DNA of 64,000 nt from Streptomyces violaceorubidus (GTDB taxonomy: Bacteria; Actinomycetota; Actinomycetes; Streptomycetales; Streptomycetaceae). The stretch's first letter is position 1, and the number at the start of each line of letters is the position of its first letter. The notes beneath the pieces are model-generated. The model saw nothing but the letters and a program-made list of their open reading frames with translations, was not told where the DNA came from and ran no database searches. The stretch spans positions 93,449 to 157,448 of the forward strand of contig NZ_JODM01000011.1 of the NCBI RefSeq assembly GCF_000717995.1. The letters run 5' to 3'. This document shows, one piece after another, positions 8,158-17,467 of the stretch. The translations under genes and the position numbers were made by a program.

Positions 8158-10281
8158 GTGACCGCCGAGACTTCCGTGCCGTCCACTGCGCTGCTGGCGG
8201 GAGCAGACCGGGACGGATCCAACTACACCGCGCGGCACCTGCTCGTCCTCGAGGGGCTCGAGGCCGTGCGCAAGCGTCCGGGCATGTACATCGGATCCAC
8301 CGACAGCCGCGGTCTGATGCACTGCCTGTGGGAGATCATCGACAACTCCGTCGACGAGGCCCTGGGTGGTTACTGCGACCACATCGAGGTGATCCTCCAC
8401 GACGACGCCTCGGTGGAGGTCCGGGACAACGGCCGGGGCATCCCGGTCGACGTCGAGCCCAAGACCGGCCTGTCCGGCGTCGAGGTCGTCATGACCAAGC
8501 TGCACGCGGGCGGCAAGTTCGGCGGTGGCGCCTACGCCGCCTCCGGCGGTCTGCACGGTGTCGGCGCCTCCGTGGTGAACGCCCTGTCCGCCCGCCTGGA
8601 CATCGAGGTCGACCTCGGTGGGCACACCCACGCCATCAGCTTCCGCCGCGGGGTCCCGGGCGCGTTCGCGGGAGCGGGCCCGGACGCCAAGTTCGACGCC
8701 GGGAGCGGACTGCGCAAGACCAAGAAGATCCCCAAGAACCGCCGCGGTACGCGCGTGCGGTACTGGGCGGACCGGCAGATCTTCCTCAGGGACGCGAAGC
8801 TCTCCCTGGACACGCTGCACCAGCGGGCCCGCCAGACCGCGTTCCTGGTGCCCGGGCTGACCATCGTGGTGCGGGACGAGTTCGGTCTCGGCGACGGCGG
8901 CAGCAAGGGTGAGGAGTCGTTCCGCTTCGACGGCGGCATCAGTGAGTTCTGTGAGTACCTGGCCAGTGACCGGCCCGTCTGCGACACCCTCCGCTTCAGC
9001 GGACAGGGCAGCTTCAAGGAGACGGTCCCCGTGCTGGACGAGGACGGGCAGATGACGCCGACGGAGGTCACCCGTGACCTGGGCGTCGACGTCGCGATGC
9101 GCTGGGGCACCGGTTACGACACCACGGTCAGGTCGTTCGTCAACATCATCGCCACGCCCAAGGGCGGCACCCACGTCGCCGGCTTCGAGCAGGCGGTGAC
9201 GAAGACGATGAACGAGGTGCTGCGCACCAAGAAGATGCTGCGCGTCGCCGAGGACGACATCGTCAAGGACGACGCCCTGGAGGGCCTGACCGCGGTCGTC
9301 ACCGTGCGGCTCGCCGAGCCGCAGTTCGAGGGCCAGACCAAGGAGGTCCTCGGCACCTCGGCGGCCCGCCGGATCGTGAACAACGTGATCACCAGGGAAC
9401 TGAAGGCGTTCCTGACCTCCACCAAGCGCGACGCGGCCCAGCAGGCACGCGTGGTCATGGAGAAGGCCGTCGCCGCGGCCCGTACCCGTATCGCCGCGCG
9501 CCAGCACAAGGACGCCCAGCGCCGCAAGACGGCCCTGGAGTCCTCGTCCCTGCCCGCGAAGCTCGCGGACTGCCGCAGCGACGACGTCGACCGCAGCGAG
9601 CTGTTCATCGTGGAGGGCGACTCCGCGCTGGGCACGGCCAAGCTCGCCCGCAACTCCGAGTTCCAGGCGCTGCTGCCGATTCGGGGCAAGATCCTCAACG
9701 TCCAGAAGTCGTCCGTCACGGACATGCTGAAGAACGCCGAGTGCGGAGCGATCATCCAGGTCATAGGAGCGGGTTCGGGCCGTACCTTCGACATCGACGC
9801 GGCCCGCTACGGCAAGATCATCATGATGACCGACGCCGATGTGGACGGCTCCCACATCCGCACCCTGCTGCTGACGCTGTTCCACCGGTACATGCGGCCC
9901 ATGGTCGAGGCGGGCCGGGTCTTCGCCGCGGTGCCGCCGCTGCACCGCATCGAGCTGGTCCAGCCCAAGAAGGGCCAGGACAAGTACGTCTACACGTACT
10001 CGGACCGGGAGCTGCGCGACAAGCTCATGGAGTTCCAGAGCAAGAACATCCGGTACAAGGACTCCATCCAGCGCTACAAGGGCCTCGGTGAGATGGACGC
10101 CGACCAGCTGGCGGAGACCACCATGGACCCGCGCCGCCGCACCCTGCGCCGGATCAACCTGACCGACCTGGACTCCGCCGAGCAGGTCTTCGACCTGCTG
10201 ATGGGCAACGACGTGGCACCCCGCAAGGAGTTCATCTCCAGCTCGGCGGCGACGCTGGACCGGTCGCGCATCGACGCCTGA
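8158..10281 (+). CDS. parE: DNA topoisomerase IV subunit B (ParE)
   Basis: 707 aa type IIA topoisomerase ATPase subunit. It has a GHKL ATPase domain with WEIIDNSVDEAL (catalytic Glu and Mg-binding Asn), the DNGRGIP loop and GGLHGVGASVVNALS lid motifs; a transducer domain; and a TOPRIM domain with EGDSALGTAK near 485 and DADVDGSHI near 558, followed by the QRYKGLGEMD C-terminal region. With ParC it decatenates daughter chromosomes. GTG 8158 is chosen for its SD (GAGGAG at 8144-8149) over an upstream frame start at 8095. parC lies 11 kb downstream on the other strand, as in S. coelicolor. Length and lack of a GyrB-type insertion, together with a separate ParC gene, favour ParE over GyrB. Confidence 0.95.
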   Translation: MTAETSVPSTALLAGADRDGSNYTARHLLVLEGLEAVRKRPGMYIGSTDSRGLMHCLWEIIDNSVDEALGGYCDHIEVILHDDASVEVRDNGRGIPVDVEPKTGLSGVEVVMTKLHAGGKFGGGAYAASGGLHGVGASVVNALSARLDIEVDLGGHTHAISFRRGVPGAFAGAGPDAKFDAGSGLRKTKKIPKNRRGTRVRYWADRQIFLRDAKLSLDTLHQRARQTAFLVPGLTIVVRDEFGLGDGGSKGEESFRFDGGISEFCEYLASDRPVCDTLRFSGQGSFKETVPVLDEDGQMTPTEVTRDLGVDVAMRWGTGYDTTVRSFVNIIATPKGGTHVAGFEQAVTKTMNEVLRTKKMLRVAEDDIVKDDALEGLTAVVTVRLAEPQFEGQTKEVLGTSAARRIVNNVITRELKAFLTSTKRDAAQQARVVMEKAVAAARTRIAARQHKDAQRRKTALESSSLPAKLADCRSDDVDRSELFIVEGDSALGTAKLARNSEFQALLPIRGKILNVQKSSVTDMLKNAECGAIIQVIGAGSGRTFDIDAARYGKIIMMTDADVDGSHIRTLLLTLFHRYMRPMVEAGRVFAAVPPLHRIELVQPKKGQDKYVYTYSDRELRDKLMEFQSKNIRYKDSIQRYKGLGEMDADQLAETTMDPRRRTLRRINLTDLDSAEQVFDLLMGNDVAPRKEFISSSAATLDRSRIDA

Positions 10282-10296
10282 CCACGCCCGGTCGTC

Positions 10297-10331
10297 GGAC
10301 CGGGCCCGGGAACCAGAACCGGGCCCGGTCC
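10297..10331 (+). terminator. parE terminator
   Basis: Perfect 13-bp GC-rich arms at 10297-10309 and 10319-10331 with a 9-nt loop, 15 nt after the stop. Confidence 0.75.
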
Positions 10332-10509
10332 TTCGTACGGGACCGCGCCCCCCGCCCGCCGTCGCGGCCTGCCCTCGCCACCCGCGGGTCATGCTCTTTA
10401 CGCCCGCGGGAAGCGGCTGGTGCGGCCACCACCGGGATGAATCACCTGATGGGGTGAAGTGGCTGGGGAAGAAGAGTCGGGGATCTTCCCGTTCTGTCCA
10501 TCCTTGGGC

Positions 10510-11088
10510 ATGCAGTCAAGCAACGATCGGTCCCGCGGCGCCGGGGGCGGTCCCGAGAGCGCGGCCGACCACCGTGCGGTGCCGGGCAGGGCCTACGTCG
10601 AGACGGCCTCCGGCGTGCCGTACGACGACCCGCGGTACGACGACCCGTGGTACGACGCCCTCGCCTCCGGCTGGGGAGAGTCGGCCGGCCCCGGAGTCCC
10701 CGGGCCGGCGGTGCCGCCGATGCGCCGGGACGCCCCGGCCGAGCCGCCCCGGGCCGCGGCCGACGTGTACCTGGAGGTCCAGCGGAGCGCGGCCTTCCAG
10801 GAGGTCCGCAGCCGGTACCGGAGGTTCGTCGGGCCGGCCGTCGCCGCCTTCTTCCTCTGGTACGTCGCCTACGTGGTGACGGCCACGTCGGCGCCCTCCC
10901 TGATGGCCCGGCCGGTGGCCGGAGCGGTGAACGTGGCGATGGTCGCCGGTCTCGGGCAGTTCCTCACCACCTTCCTGCTCACCTGGGCCTACACCCGGCA
11001 CGCCCGGCTGCGCAGGGACCGGGCCGCGCTCGAACTGCGCTGGGACACCCAGGAGCTGACGCGCGGGACACGGGGCGGTGTGTCGTGA
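10510..11088 (+). CDS. DUF485 family membrane protein
   Basis: 192 aa from ATG 10510. A disordered N-terminus carries a short tandem repeat (YDDPRYDDPWYDA, about 38-50). The DUF485 domain occupies the last ~110 residues with two predicted transmembrane helices (around 117-137 and 148-168), separated by a short loop. DUF485 proteins nearly always accompany ActP-type sodium/solute symporters, as here, where the stop overlaps the symporter start by 4 bp (GTGA). They are thought to be an accessory subunit. A GTG at 10459 with GGGGTGA just before it would add 17 residues and cannot be excluded. Confidence 0.8.
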   Translation: MQSSNDRSRGAGGGPESAADHRAVPGRAYVETASGVPYDDPRYDDPWYDALASGWGESAGPGVPGPAVPPMRRDAPAEPPRAAADVYLEVQRSAAFQEVRSRYRRFVGPAVAAFFLWYVAYVVTATSAPSLMARPVAGAVNVAMVAGLGQFLTTFLLTWAYTRHARLRRDRAALELRWDTQELTRGTRGGVS

Positions 11089-12677
11089 CCGGTGACCACC
11101 AGACGCTGGCACTGCTGCTGTTCAGCACGTTCGTCGCCGTCACGCTCGGGATCACCACCTGGGTGGGCCGTCACCGGCAGGGATCCGCCGAGGAGTTCTA
11201 CGCGGGCGGCCGGCTCTTCTCACCGATGGAAAATGGTTTTGCCATCTCCGGCGACTACATGTCGGCCGCGTCCTTCCTCGGCATCTCGGGGCTCATCGCG
11301 CTCCACGGCTACGACGGCATGCTCTACTCGGTGGGTTTCCTGGTGGCCTGGCTCGTGGTCCTCTTCCTCGTCGCCGAACTGGTCCGCAACTGCGGGCGGT
11401 TCACCCTCGCCGACGTCGTCGCCGCCCGGATGAGGGAGCGGCCGGTGAGGATCGCCGCGGGCACCTCCTCGGTCACCGTCTCCGTCCTGTACCTGGTGGC
11501 GCAGATGGTGGGTGCGGGCAGCCTGGTCGCGCTGCTGCTGGGCGGGACGGGCGAGGCGGCACGGACGTGGACGGTCATCGGTGTCGGCGCCCTCATGGTG
11601 ATCTACGTGTCGCTGGGCGGGATGCGCGCCACCACCTGGATCCAGATCGTGAAGGCGGTGCTGCTGCTCGGCGGCACCGTGGCACTGACCACGCTCGTCC
11701 TGGTGCGCTTCCACGGCGACGTCGACCGGCTGCTGCGCACGGCGGCCGAGCGCAGCGGCCACGGTGAGGCGTTCCTCGCACCCGGCCTGGCGTACGGCGG
11801 GGACTGGGTCTCCCGCTTCGACTTCATCAGCCTGGGACTCGCCCTGGTGCTGGGCACCGCCGGGCTGCCGCACATCCTGTCCCGCTTCTACACCGTGCCC
11901 ACCGCCCGGGCGGCGAGGCGGTCCGTGGTCTGGTCGATCGGACTCATCGGCGGCTTCTACCTGATGACGATCGTGCTCGGCTTCGGCGCCGCCGCCCTGG
12001 TCGGCCCGGACGCCGTACGCGCGTCCAACGCCGCCGGGAACACGGCGGTGCCGCTGCTCGCCCTCGACCTGGGCGGCGGCGCGCAGTCCACCGGCGGGAC
12101 GGTCCTGTTCGCGGTCGTCGCCGCCGTCGCGTTCGCCACCATCCTCGCGGTGGTGGCCGGCATCACCCTGGCGTCCTCGGCCTCCGTGGCCCACGACCTG
12201 TACGCGTCCTTGCGGCGCCGTCACTCCAAGCCGCGCAGCGAGGTCGCCGTGGCCCGGCTCGCCGCCGTCGGCATCGGCGCGGTAGCGATCGGGCTCGGTC
12301 TGCTCGCCCGCGACCTCAACGTCGCCTTCCTGGTCGGCCTCGCCTTCGCCGTGGCGGCCTCCGCCAACCTGCCGGTGCTGCTCTACTCGCTGTTCTGGCG
12401 AGGCTTCACCACGCGTGGTGCGGTGTGGGCGGTCTACGGCGGTCTGGTGCCGTCCGTGGTGCTCGTGCTGCTGTCCCCGGTGGTCTCCGGCGGCCCGCAG
12501 TCGCTCTTCCCGGGCCTCGACTTCCAGTACTTCCCGCTGCAGAACCCGGGGCTCGTCTCGATCCCGCTGGGCTTCGTCGCCGGGTGGCTGGGCACGGTCA
12601 CCTCGCCGGAGGAACCGGACGAGGCCAGGCACGCCGAGACCGAGGTGCGGTCGCTGACCGGGGCAGGGGCGGTGTAG
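11085..12677 (+). CDS. Sodium:solute symporter, ActP-like (SSS family)
   Basis: 530 aa with about 13 hydrophobic segments. GRLFSPMENGFAISGDYMSAASFLGI in the first third and the GLPHILSRFYTVPTARAARRS-like segment in the middle are typical of acetate/monocarboxylate permeases of the SSS family. GTG 11085 overlaps the DUF485 stop, so the two are translationally coupled. The convergent CitA/DcuS-type two-component genes next door may sense its substrate; that is inference from position. Substrate could be acetate, pyruvate or another small carboxylate. Confidence 0.85.
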   Translation: MTGDHQTLALLLFSTFVAVTLGITTWVGRHRQGSAEEFYAGGRLFSPMENGFAISGDYMSAASFLGISGLIALHGYDGMLYSVGFLVAWLVVLFLVAELVRNCGRFTLADVVAARMRERPVRIAAGTSSVTVSVLYLVAQMVGAGSLVALLLGGTGEAARTWTVIGVGALMVIYVSLGGMRATTWIQIVKAVLLLGGTVALTTLVLVRFHGDVDRLLRTAAERSGHGEAFLAPGLAYGGDWVSRFDFISLGLALVLGTAGLPHILSRFYTVPTARAARRSVVWSIGLIGGFYLMTIVLGFGAAALVGPDAVRASNAAGNTAVPLLALDLGGGAQSTGGTVLFAVVAAVAFATILAVVAGITLASSASVAHDLYASLRRRHSKPRSEVAVARLAAVGIGAVAIGLGLLARDLNVAFLVGLAFAVAASANLPVLLYSLFWRGFTTRGAVWAVYGGLVPSVVLVLLSPVVSGGPQSLFPGLDFQYFPLQNPGLVSIPLGFVAGWLGTVTSPEEPDEARHAETEVRSLTGAGAV

Positions 12678-12681
12678 GGAC

Positions 12682-12712
12682 GACGGCGGGTGCCCCGGGG
12701 CCGGCGGCCGTC
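12682..12712. terminator. Possible shared terminator between symporter and response-regulator genes
   Basis: GACGGC (12682-12687) and GCCGTC (12707-12712) form a 6-bp stem around a very GC-rich loop containing CCCCGGGG, in the short gap between two converging genes. Confidence 0.4.
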
Positions 12713-13393
12713 TCAGGTTCGGGTGGCCCAGGCGTAACGGTGCTCGGGGCGGCCCGCCTCGCCGTACTTGAGTGTCAGGACGGCCCGTCCGGTGCGTTCC
12801 AGCAGCTTCAGATAGCGCTGCGCGGTCTGGCGGCTCACGCCGGTCCGTTCGGCGATCTCCTGGGCGGAGAGGGGGCCGTCGGCCTTCAGCAGGCACTGGC
12901 GCACCAGCTCGGCGGTGGTGGGGGAGTGGCCCTTGGGCAGCCCGGGTTCGGAGGGTGCCGACAGGGCGCCGAAGATCCGGTCGACCTCGGCCTGTTCCGC
13001 CTCACCGCCCCCGTCGAGGGTGCGGCGCAGTTCGGCGTACGCCTCCAGTTTGGCGCGCAGACCGGCGAAGGCGAACGGCTTCACCAGGTACTGGAGCGCA
13101 CCCTGACGCATCGCCGCCTGCACGGTCGACACGTCGCGGGCGGCGGTCACCATGATGACGTCGGCCTGGCGCCCCCGCCGCCGCATCTCCCGGACGACCT
13201 CCAGTCCCGTCCGGTCGGGCAGGTAGTGGTCCAGCAGGATCAGGTCGAGGCGGGGCAGCCTCTCCACCGCGTCCAGCGCCTCCAGCGCGCTGTGTGCCTC
13301 ACCGGCGACGTGGAAGCCCGGCACCTTCTCGACATAGGCGGCGTTGACGCGCGCGACGCGCGTGTCGTCGTCCACGACCAGGACCTCGATCAT
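12713..13393 (-). CDS. CitB/DcuR-type response regulator
   Basis: 226 aa. The receiver domain (1-~120) carries the acidic pair at D8-D10 and phospho-acceptor D55 in LILLDHYLP, plus K105 in LVKPF. A C-terminal helix-turn-helix (~160-220, AQEIAERTGVSRQTAQRYLKLLE) is of the CitB/DcuR type. Its ATG overlaps the kinase stop by 4 bp (ATGA), so both are one operon on the minus strand. Members regulate uptake and use of di- and tricarboxylates; the neighbouring symporter is a candidate target. Confidence 0.92.
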   Translation of the reverse strand: MIEVLVVDDDTRVARVNAAYVEKVPGFHVAGEAHSALEALDAVERLPRLDLILLDHYLPDRTGLEVVREMRRRGRQADVIMVTAARDVSTVQAAMRQGALQYLVKPFAFAGLRAKLEAYAELRRTLDGGGEAEQAEVDRIFGALSAPSEPGLPKGHSPTTAELVRQCLLKADGPLSAQEIAERTGVSRQTAQRYLKLLERTGRAVLTLKYGEAGRPEHRYAWATRT

Positions 13394-15066
13394 CGGGACT
13401 CCTCCTCGGCGGCGGCGGTCACAGGGGCGGTGAGGGCGGGGTGCGGGACCGGTTCGGTCAGGGCATCCGGGAGGACGATGACGAACTCCGCACCGCCGCC
13501 GTACGCCTTCCCGACGGCCGCGCTGCCGCCCTGCCGTTCGGCCAGGCGGCGCACCAGCGACAGCCCGATGCCGCGCCCGCGGTGCGCCGGCGCCTCCTTC
13601 GTGGACCAGCCCGCGGTGAACACCAGGTCCCGGTGGTCCGCCGGAATCCCGGGCCCCGTGTCGCGCACCGTGAGTGTGGCGGCGCGTCCCTCGGCACGCA
13701 GTTCGACCTCCACGCGCGCGTGCGCCGTCCCCGCGGCGGCGTCGAGGGCGTTGTCGACCAGGTTGCCGACGATCGTGACGAGTCCCCGGGGATCGACCAG
13801 GCGGTCCGGCAGCCGCGTCCGGTCCGACACCCACAGGGCGACTCCCCGTTCGGCCGCGACGGTGGCCTTGCCGACCAGCAGCGCGGCGAGCAGCGGGTCC
13901 TGGATCCGCTCCGTGATCTGTTCCGCGGTGACCCGGTGGTCGCCGACCACCTCGCCGACGAACTCCACGGCGTCGTCGTACATCTCCAGTTCGAGCAGCC
14001 CCAGCAGGGTGTGCATGCGGTTGGCGTGCTCGTGGTCCTGCGCGCGCAGCGCGTCGATCAGGCCGCGCGTGGAGTCCAGCTCCCGGCCGAGCTGTTCCAG
14101 CTCGGTGCGGTCACGCAGTGTGGCGACGGCCCCGCCGTCGTCGGTGGGCATCCGGTTGGCGACCAGGACCCGCTGGCCGCGCACGGTCAGCAGGTCGGTG
14201 CCGGTGACCCGGCCGGCCAGGACGTCGGCCGTGCGCCCGGCCCCGAGCGCCTCGTCGGGGGACCGGCCGACGGCCTCGCCGCCGATGTCCAGCAGGCGCT
14301 GCGCCTCGTCGTTGAGCAGGCGCACCCGGCCGCCGCGGTCGAGCGCCACGACCCCCTCCCGGATGCCGTGCAGCATGGCCTCGCGCTCCGCCAGCAGCCC
14401 CGCGATGTCCGAGAAGGCCAGGTCCCGGGTCTGCCGCTGGACCCGGCGCGAGATGATCCAGGACGCCAGGGCGCCGACGGCCAGCGCACCACCGGCGTAG
14501 GCGAACAGGCCGGGGATGGCGTGGATCAGCCGCGCCCGGACGCTGTCGTACGCGATCCCGACCGAGACCGCCCCGACGATCTCGCCGTCGCCGTCGCGCA
14601 ACGGCACCTTCCCGCGGGCGGAGCGGCCCAGGGTGCCGTTGTCGATCTCCATGACCTCACGGCCGGACAGCGCCTGCCCGGGGTCGGTCGAGACGACCTG
14701 GCCGATGCGCCGCGGGTCGGTGTGCGACCAGCGCACGCCCTCGCGGTCCATCACGACGACGTACTCCGCCTTCGTGGCCTCACGGACCCGTTCCGTCTCC
14801 CGCTGCACCGGGCCGTTCGCCGTCGGCCGGGTGGTCTTGAGGTCCCGTACGACCTGCGGCTGCTGCGCGGTGGTCTGCGCGATCGCCAGCGCCCGGCGCA
14901 TCGCCTGGTCGTCCAGCTGGTCGCCGAGCGGCGCCAGGAACAGCCCGGTCGCGAGCACGGCGACGCCCGCGGCGATCGCCAGCTGCATCAGCAGCACCTG
15001 TGAGAACACCCGCCGCGGCAGGCCCAGGCGCAGTCGGCGGACGGGGGGAGTGGAGCTCATGGCCAT
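13390..15066 (-). CDS. CitA/DcuS-type sensor histidine kinase
   Basis: 558 aa. N-terminal transmembrane helix (~20-45), an extracytoplasmic sensor region (~46-175, with RxxGxV-like signature in SHTDPRRIGQVVSTDPG), second transmembrane helix (~177-200), cytoplasmic PAS domain (~215-320), a Spo0B-type phospho-acceptor helix with H in QDHEHANRMHTLLG (~340-355) and a C-terminal HATPase domain with N box (NLVDNALDA) and G boxes (DTGPGIP, GRGIGLSLV). This domain order is that of kinases that sense carboxylates in the periplasm or outer face. ATG 15060, two codons in, is an equally good start. Cognate regulator overlaps downstream. Confidence 0.92.
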   Translation of the reverse strand: MAMSSTPPVRRLRLGLPRRVFSQVLLMQLAIAAGVAVLATGLFLAPLGDQLDDQAMRRALAIAQTTAQQPQVVRDLKTTRPTANGPVQRETERVREATKAEYVVVMDREGVRWSHTDPRRIGQVVSTDPGQALSGREVMEIDNGTLGRSARGKVPLRDGDGEIVGAVSVGIAYDSVRARLIHAIPGLFAYAGGALAVGALASWIISRRVQRQTRDLAFSDIAGLLAEREAMLHGIREGVVALDRGGRVRLLNDEAQRLLDIGGEAVGRSPDEALGAGRTADVLAGRVTGTDLLTVRGQRVLVANRMPTDDGGAVATLRDRTELEQLGRELDSTRGLIDALRAQDHEHANRMHTLLGLLELEMYDDAVEFVGEVVGDHRVTAEQITERIQDPLLAALLVGKATVAAERGVALWVSDRTRLPDRLVDPRGLVTIVGNLVDNALDAAAGTAHARVEVELRAEGRAATLTVRDTGPGIPADHRDLVFTAGWSTKEAPAHRGRGIGLSLVRRLAERQGGSAAVGKAYGGGAEFVIVLPDALTEPVPHPALTAPVTAAAEEESR

Positions 15067-15148
15067 GACGGTACGTGGGGCCGGTGGCGTGCCGTAGGGG
15101 GGTGCGGCGCGTATCTCCCACGGGTGGGGTGCATCCCCCTGGGGGAGG

Positions 15149-16093
15149 TCAGCCGGCCAGTGCCGCCGCCAGCGGCAGGGCGCGCACCGCGGTGACCTCC
15201 ATCCGCGCCGGCGAGCCCAGCACGGACGCCCCGCAGCTCTCCGGCCGCGGCGGCGCCGACGCCCCCTGTACGACGGCGACCCGCCAGTGCCGGCCGTCGC
15301 GGTGGGCCAGGGTCACCTCCCAGCGCGGTGCGGCGCCGTCCGTCCGTACGACGGTCAGGGCCTCGGCCGTGTCCTCGCCGACGGCCGACCGCAGGGCCAG
15401 CTCGGCCGCCTGGGCCGGGCGCTCCCACGCGGAGCTTCCGCGGCAGCCCTCGACGACGATCCGGTCCTCCCGCGCGCTGTGCAGGATCTGCTTGACGGCG
15501 TGGGCCTGGACCCGGCCGTAGACGTATCCGTGGGGCAGGACGAGCACGGTCGGTGAGAAGCGGTGACCGCCCAGGTGGGTGACCTCCCAGACGCCGTCGG
15601 CTCCGGAGGCGGCGAGTTCGGCCGCGAGGGGTCTGCCGAGCAGGGCGCAGCACCGGTCGCGTTTTCCGTTGGTGCAGACGAGGGCGAGCGGATCGCCCGT
15701 GTGCGGGCGGCCGTCCAGCACCGAGTCGAAGGTGTGGTGGTCGCCCCGGCCGAGTGCCGCGAAGTCGAGTTCGAGCAGCCGACGGGGGTCCTTGATCGCG
15801 GTGCCGTGCAGCCACACGTTCCCCGGCACGGTGTGGGCCGCGTACACCGTGCGTTCGGCGGGCGTGCCCTGGTCCGCGTGGCGGCCGGGGCGGCGCACGA
15901 GCGCGACGCGCACGCCCGTCCCCTTCACCGCCGCGTCGAGGGCGCGCCCCAGCGCGGTGTCCAGGTGGCTCGAGGTGAGCGCCTTGGCGCCCCACGGGCC
16001 GGGCTGTTCGAGCAGCAACCAGGTCCTCGCGACGGGTGCGGTGCCCGAAACGGGCTCGTCGAGGTCCCCGGAGACGGCTGAGCACGTACTCAC
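15149..16093 (-). CDS. Sucrase/ferredoxin-like protein (thioredoxin-like [2Fe-2S] family)
   Basis: 314 aa. The C-terminal half has C140 in ALVCTNGKRDRCC, C148 and C149, then HLGGHRF and a conserved VLVLPHG segment, matching the Suc_Fer-like family in which these cysteines are expected to bind an iron-sulphur cluster in a thioredoxin-like fold. Biochemical role is not established; proposed roles are electron transfer or iron mobilisation. GTG 16093 is directly abutted by an iron box, so repression by DmdR/IdeR under iron-replete conditions is likely. No partner gene for siderophore handling lies beside it. A further Cys is at residue 4. Confidence 0.8.
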   Translation of the reverse strand: MSTCSAVSGDLDEPVSGTAPVARTWLLLEQPGPWGAKALTSSHLDTALGRALDAAVKGTGVRVALVRRPGRHADQGTPAERTVYAAHTVPGNVWLHGTAIKDPRRLLELDFAALGRGDHHTFDSVLDGRPHTGDPLALVCTNGKRDRCCALLGRPLAAELAASGADGVWEVTHLGGHRFSPTVLVLPHGYVYGRVQAHAVKQILHSAREDRIVVEGCRGSSAWERPAQAAELALRSAVGEDTAEALTVVRTDGAAPRWEVTLAHRDGRHWRVAVVQGASAPPRPESCGASVLGSPARMEVTAVRALPLAAALAG

Positions 16094-16112
16094 AGAGGTG
16101 AGCCTAACCTGA
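16094..16112 (-). promoter_or_regulatory. Iron box (DmdR/IdeR operator) over a leaderless promoter
   Basis: Read on the minus strand the site is TCAGGTTAGGCTCACCTCT, 16 of 19 positions identical to the actinobacterial iron box TTAGGTTAGGCTCACCTAA. It contains TAGGCT (16106 to 16101), a fitting -10 box 7 nt before the GTG. Repressor binding would directly block the promoter. Confidence 0.8.
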
Positions 16113-16147
16113 CTTGGCCCGCGACGACTTCCAGCCGCGCCTGGGCA

Positions 16148-17413
16148 CTACTCCGGCAGGGGGCGCGGCGGCTTCGCACCCGAGTACAGCCCGCTCGGGC
16201 GCATCCGCAGCGGGCGCTCCCCGTACTCCTCCAGGGCGTGCGCGATCCAGCCCGCCGTACGGGCCACCGCGAAGATCGTCTCGGCCGCGGTGGGGGCCAT
16301 GCCGGAGGACACGGTGAGCACGGCCAGTGCCAGGTCGACGTTGGCGTGCAGCGGGGTGTGGCGGGCGGCGGTGGCCTGGACGTCCCGGGCCGCCGCGAGT
16401 GGGGGCGCCGCCCGGGGGATGTCCTCCAGGAGCGCGAACAGGGCCCGCGCGCGGGGGTCCTCGCCGGGGTAGAGCCGGTGGCCGAGCCCGGGGATGCGCC
16501 GGCCGGCCCGCAACTCCTCCGCGACCACCGGCGCCGCGCTGCCCAGATCGAGCACCTCCAGCAGCATCCGGTGGGCGAGTCCTCCGGCGGCGCCGTGCAG
16601 CGGCCCCTCGATCACGCCGAGCCCGGCGGACACGGCCGCGTAGGCGTGCGCCCGTGCCGACGCGGCGACGCGCACGGCGAGCGTGGAGGCCGCCAGGTCG
16701 TGGTCGACGAGAAGACAGAGCGCCGTGTCGAGGGCGCGCAGGGTCGGTTCGTCGGCGTCCTGCCCGCTGAGCCGGGTCCACAGCCGGCGGGCGATCGGAT
16801 CCTGGTCGTCTCCGTCGCGCAGTACGGGCGGCAGCGCGGCGACGAGGGTGGGGATGAGGGAGCGCGCCGTGCCCAGGACCGCGTCCTCGGTCAGGTCGAA
16901 GCGGAGCGGGTCCGTGACCGCCGCGGCGATGGCCGCGACGCGGAGCCGGTCGGCGGGGCCGGCGTGTTCGGGCAGGGCGTCGACGGCGCGACGGGCGACG
17001 GCCACGGAGGATTCCGGTGCCGGGAAGGCGGCGCCGGGACGCAGCCGTCCGGTCCACAGCCACTCGGCCACCTCCTCGTAGGTGTGACGAGCGGCGAGTT
17101 CGACCGCGTCGACACCCCGGAAGTAGTACCGGTCGCTCTCGATGAGCGTGAGGCGGGTGCGGACGGTCAGCTCCTGTCCGGTGGCCGGGGCCGCGCCCGT
17201 GCCGCCGTCGCGCCGGTTGCGCCGGGCGAGGGCCCGCACTTCGTCGGCCTCGAAGGTGCTGCCCCGCGAGCCGGGCGTCCGTCGGCTGCCGAGCTGCCCG
17301 CGGCTGACGTACGCGTACACGGTCTCGGGCTTCACCCCGAGCAGTTCGGCCGCCTCCCGGGTGGTCAGGCGCCGCTCGCCGCCGGCGGTGTGGTCGGGCT
17401 CTTGATCGCGCAT
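16148..17413 (-). CDS. Citrate-synthase-family protein with N-terminal helix-turn-helix domain
   Basis: 421 aa. Residues ~15-65 form an excisionase/MerR-like DNA-binding domain (LTTREAAELLGVKPETVYAYVSRGQL). The rest is citrate-synthase fold with the catalytic positions kept: His in GPLHG (~273), His in GLGHR (~310) and Asp in NVDLAL (~360). So it could be both an enzyme and a transcription factor. ATG 17413 is chosen because the HTH begins soon after; a TTG at 17476 would add 21 residues but lies inside a palindrome. It is divergent from the second citrate synthase gene, a typical regulator-target layout. Condensation of oxaloacetate with acetyl- or propionyl-CoA is the family reaction; the real substrate is unknown. 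Confidence 0.85.
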   Translation of the reverse strand: MRDQEPDHTAGGERRLTTREAAELLGVKPETVYAYVSRGQLGSRRTPGSRGSTFEADEVRALARRNRRDGGTGAAPATGQELTVRTRLTLIESDRYYFRGVDAVELAARHTYEEVAEWLWTGRLRPGAAFPAPESSVAVARRAVDALPEHAGPADRLRVAAIAAAVTDPLRFDLTEDAVLGTARSLIPTLVAALPPVLRDGDDQDPIARRLWTRLSGQDADEPTLRALDTALCLLVDHDLAASTLAVRVAASARAHAYAAVSAGLGVIEGPLHGAAGGLAHRMLLEVLDLGSAAPVVAEELRAGRRIPGLGHRLYPGEDPRARALFALLEDIPRAAPPLAAARDVQATAARHTPLHANVDLALAVLTVSSGMAPTAAETIFAVARTAGWIAHALEEYGERPLRMRPSGLYSGAKPPRPLPE

Positions 17414-17467
17414 GAGGTCACCGTATCGATCGGAGGCGGTTCGTCTTGAGTGCTGTGGAACATTGTG

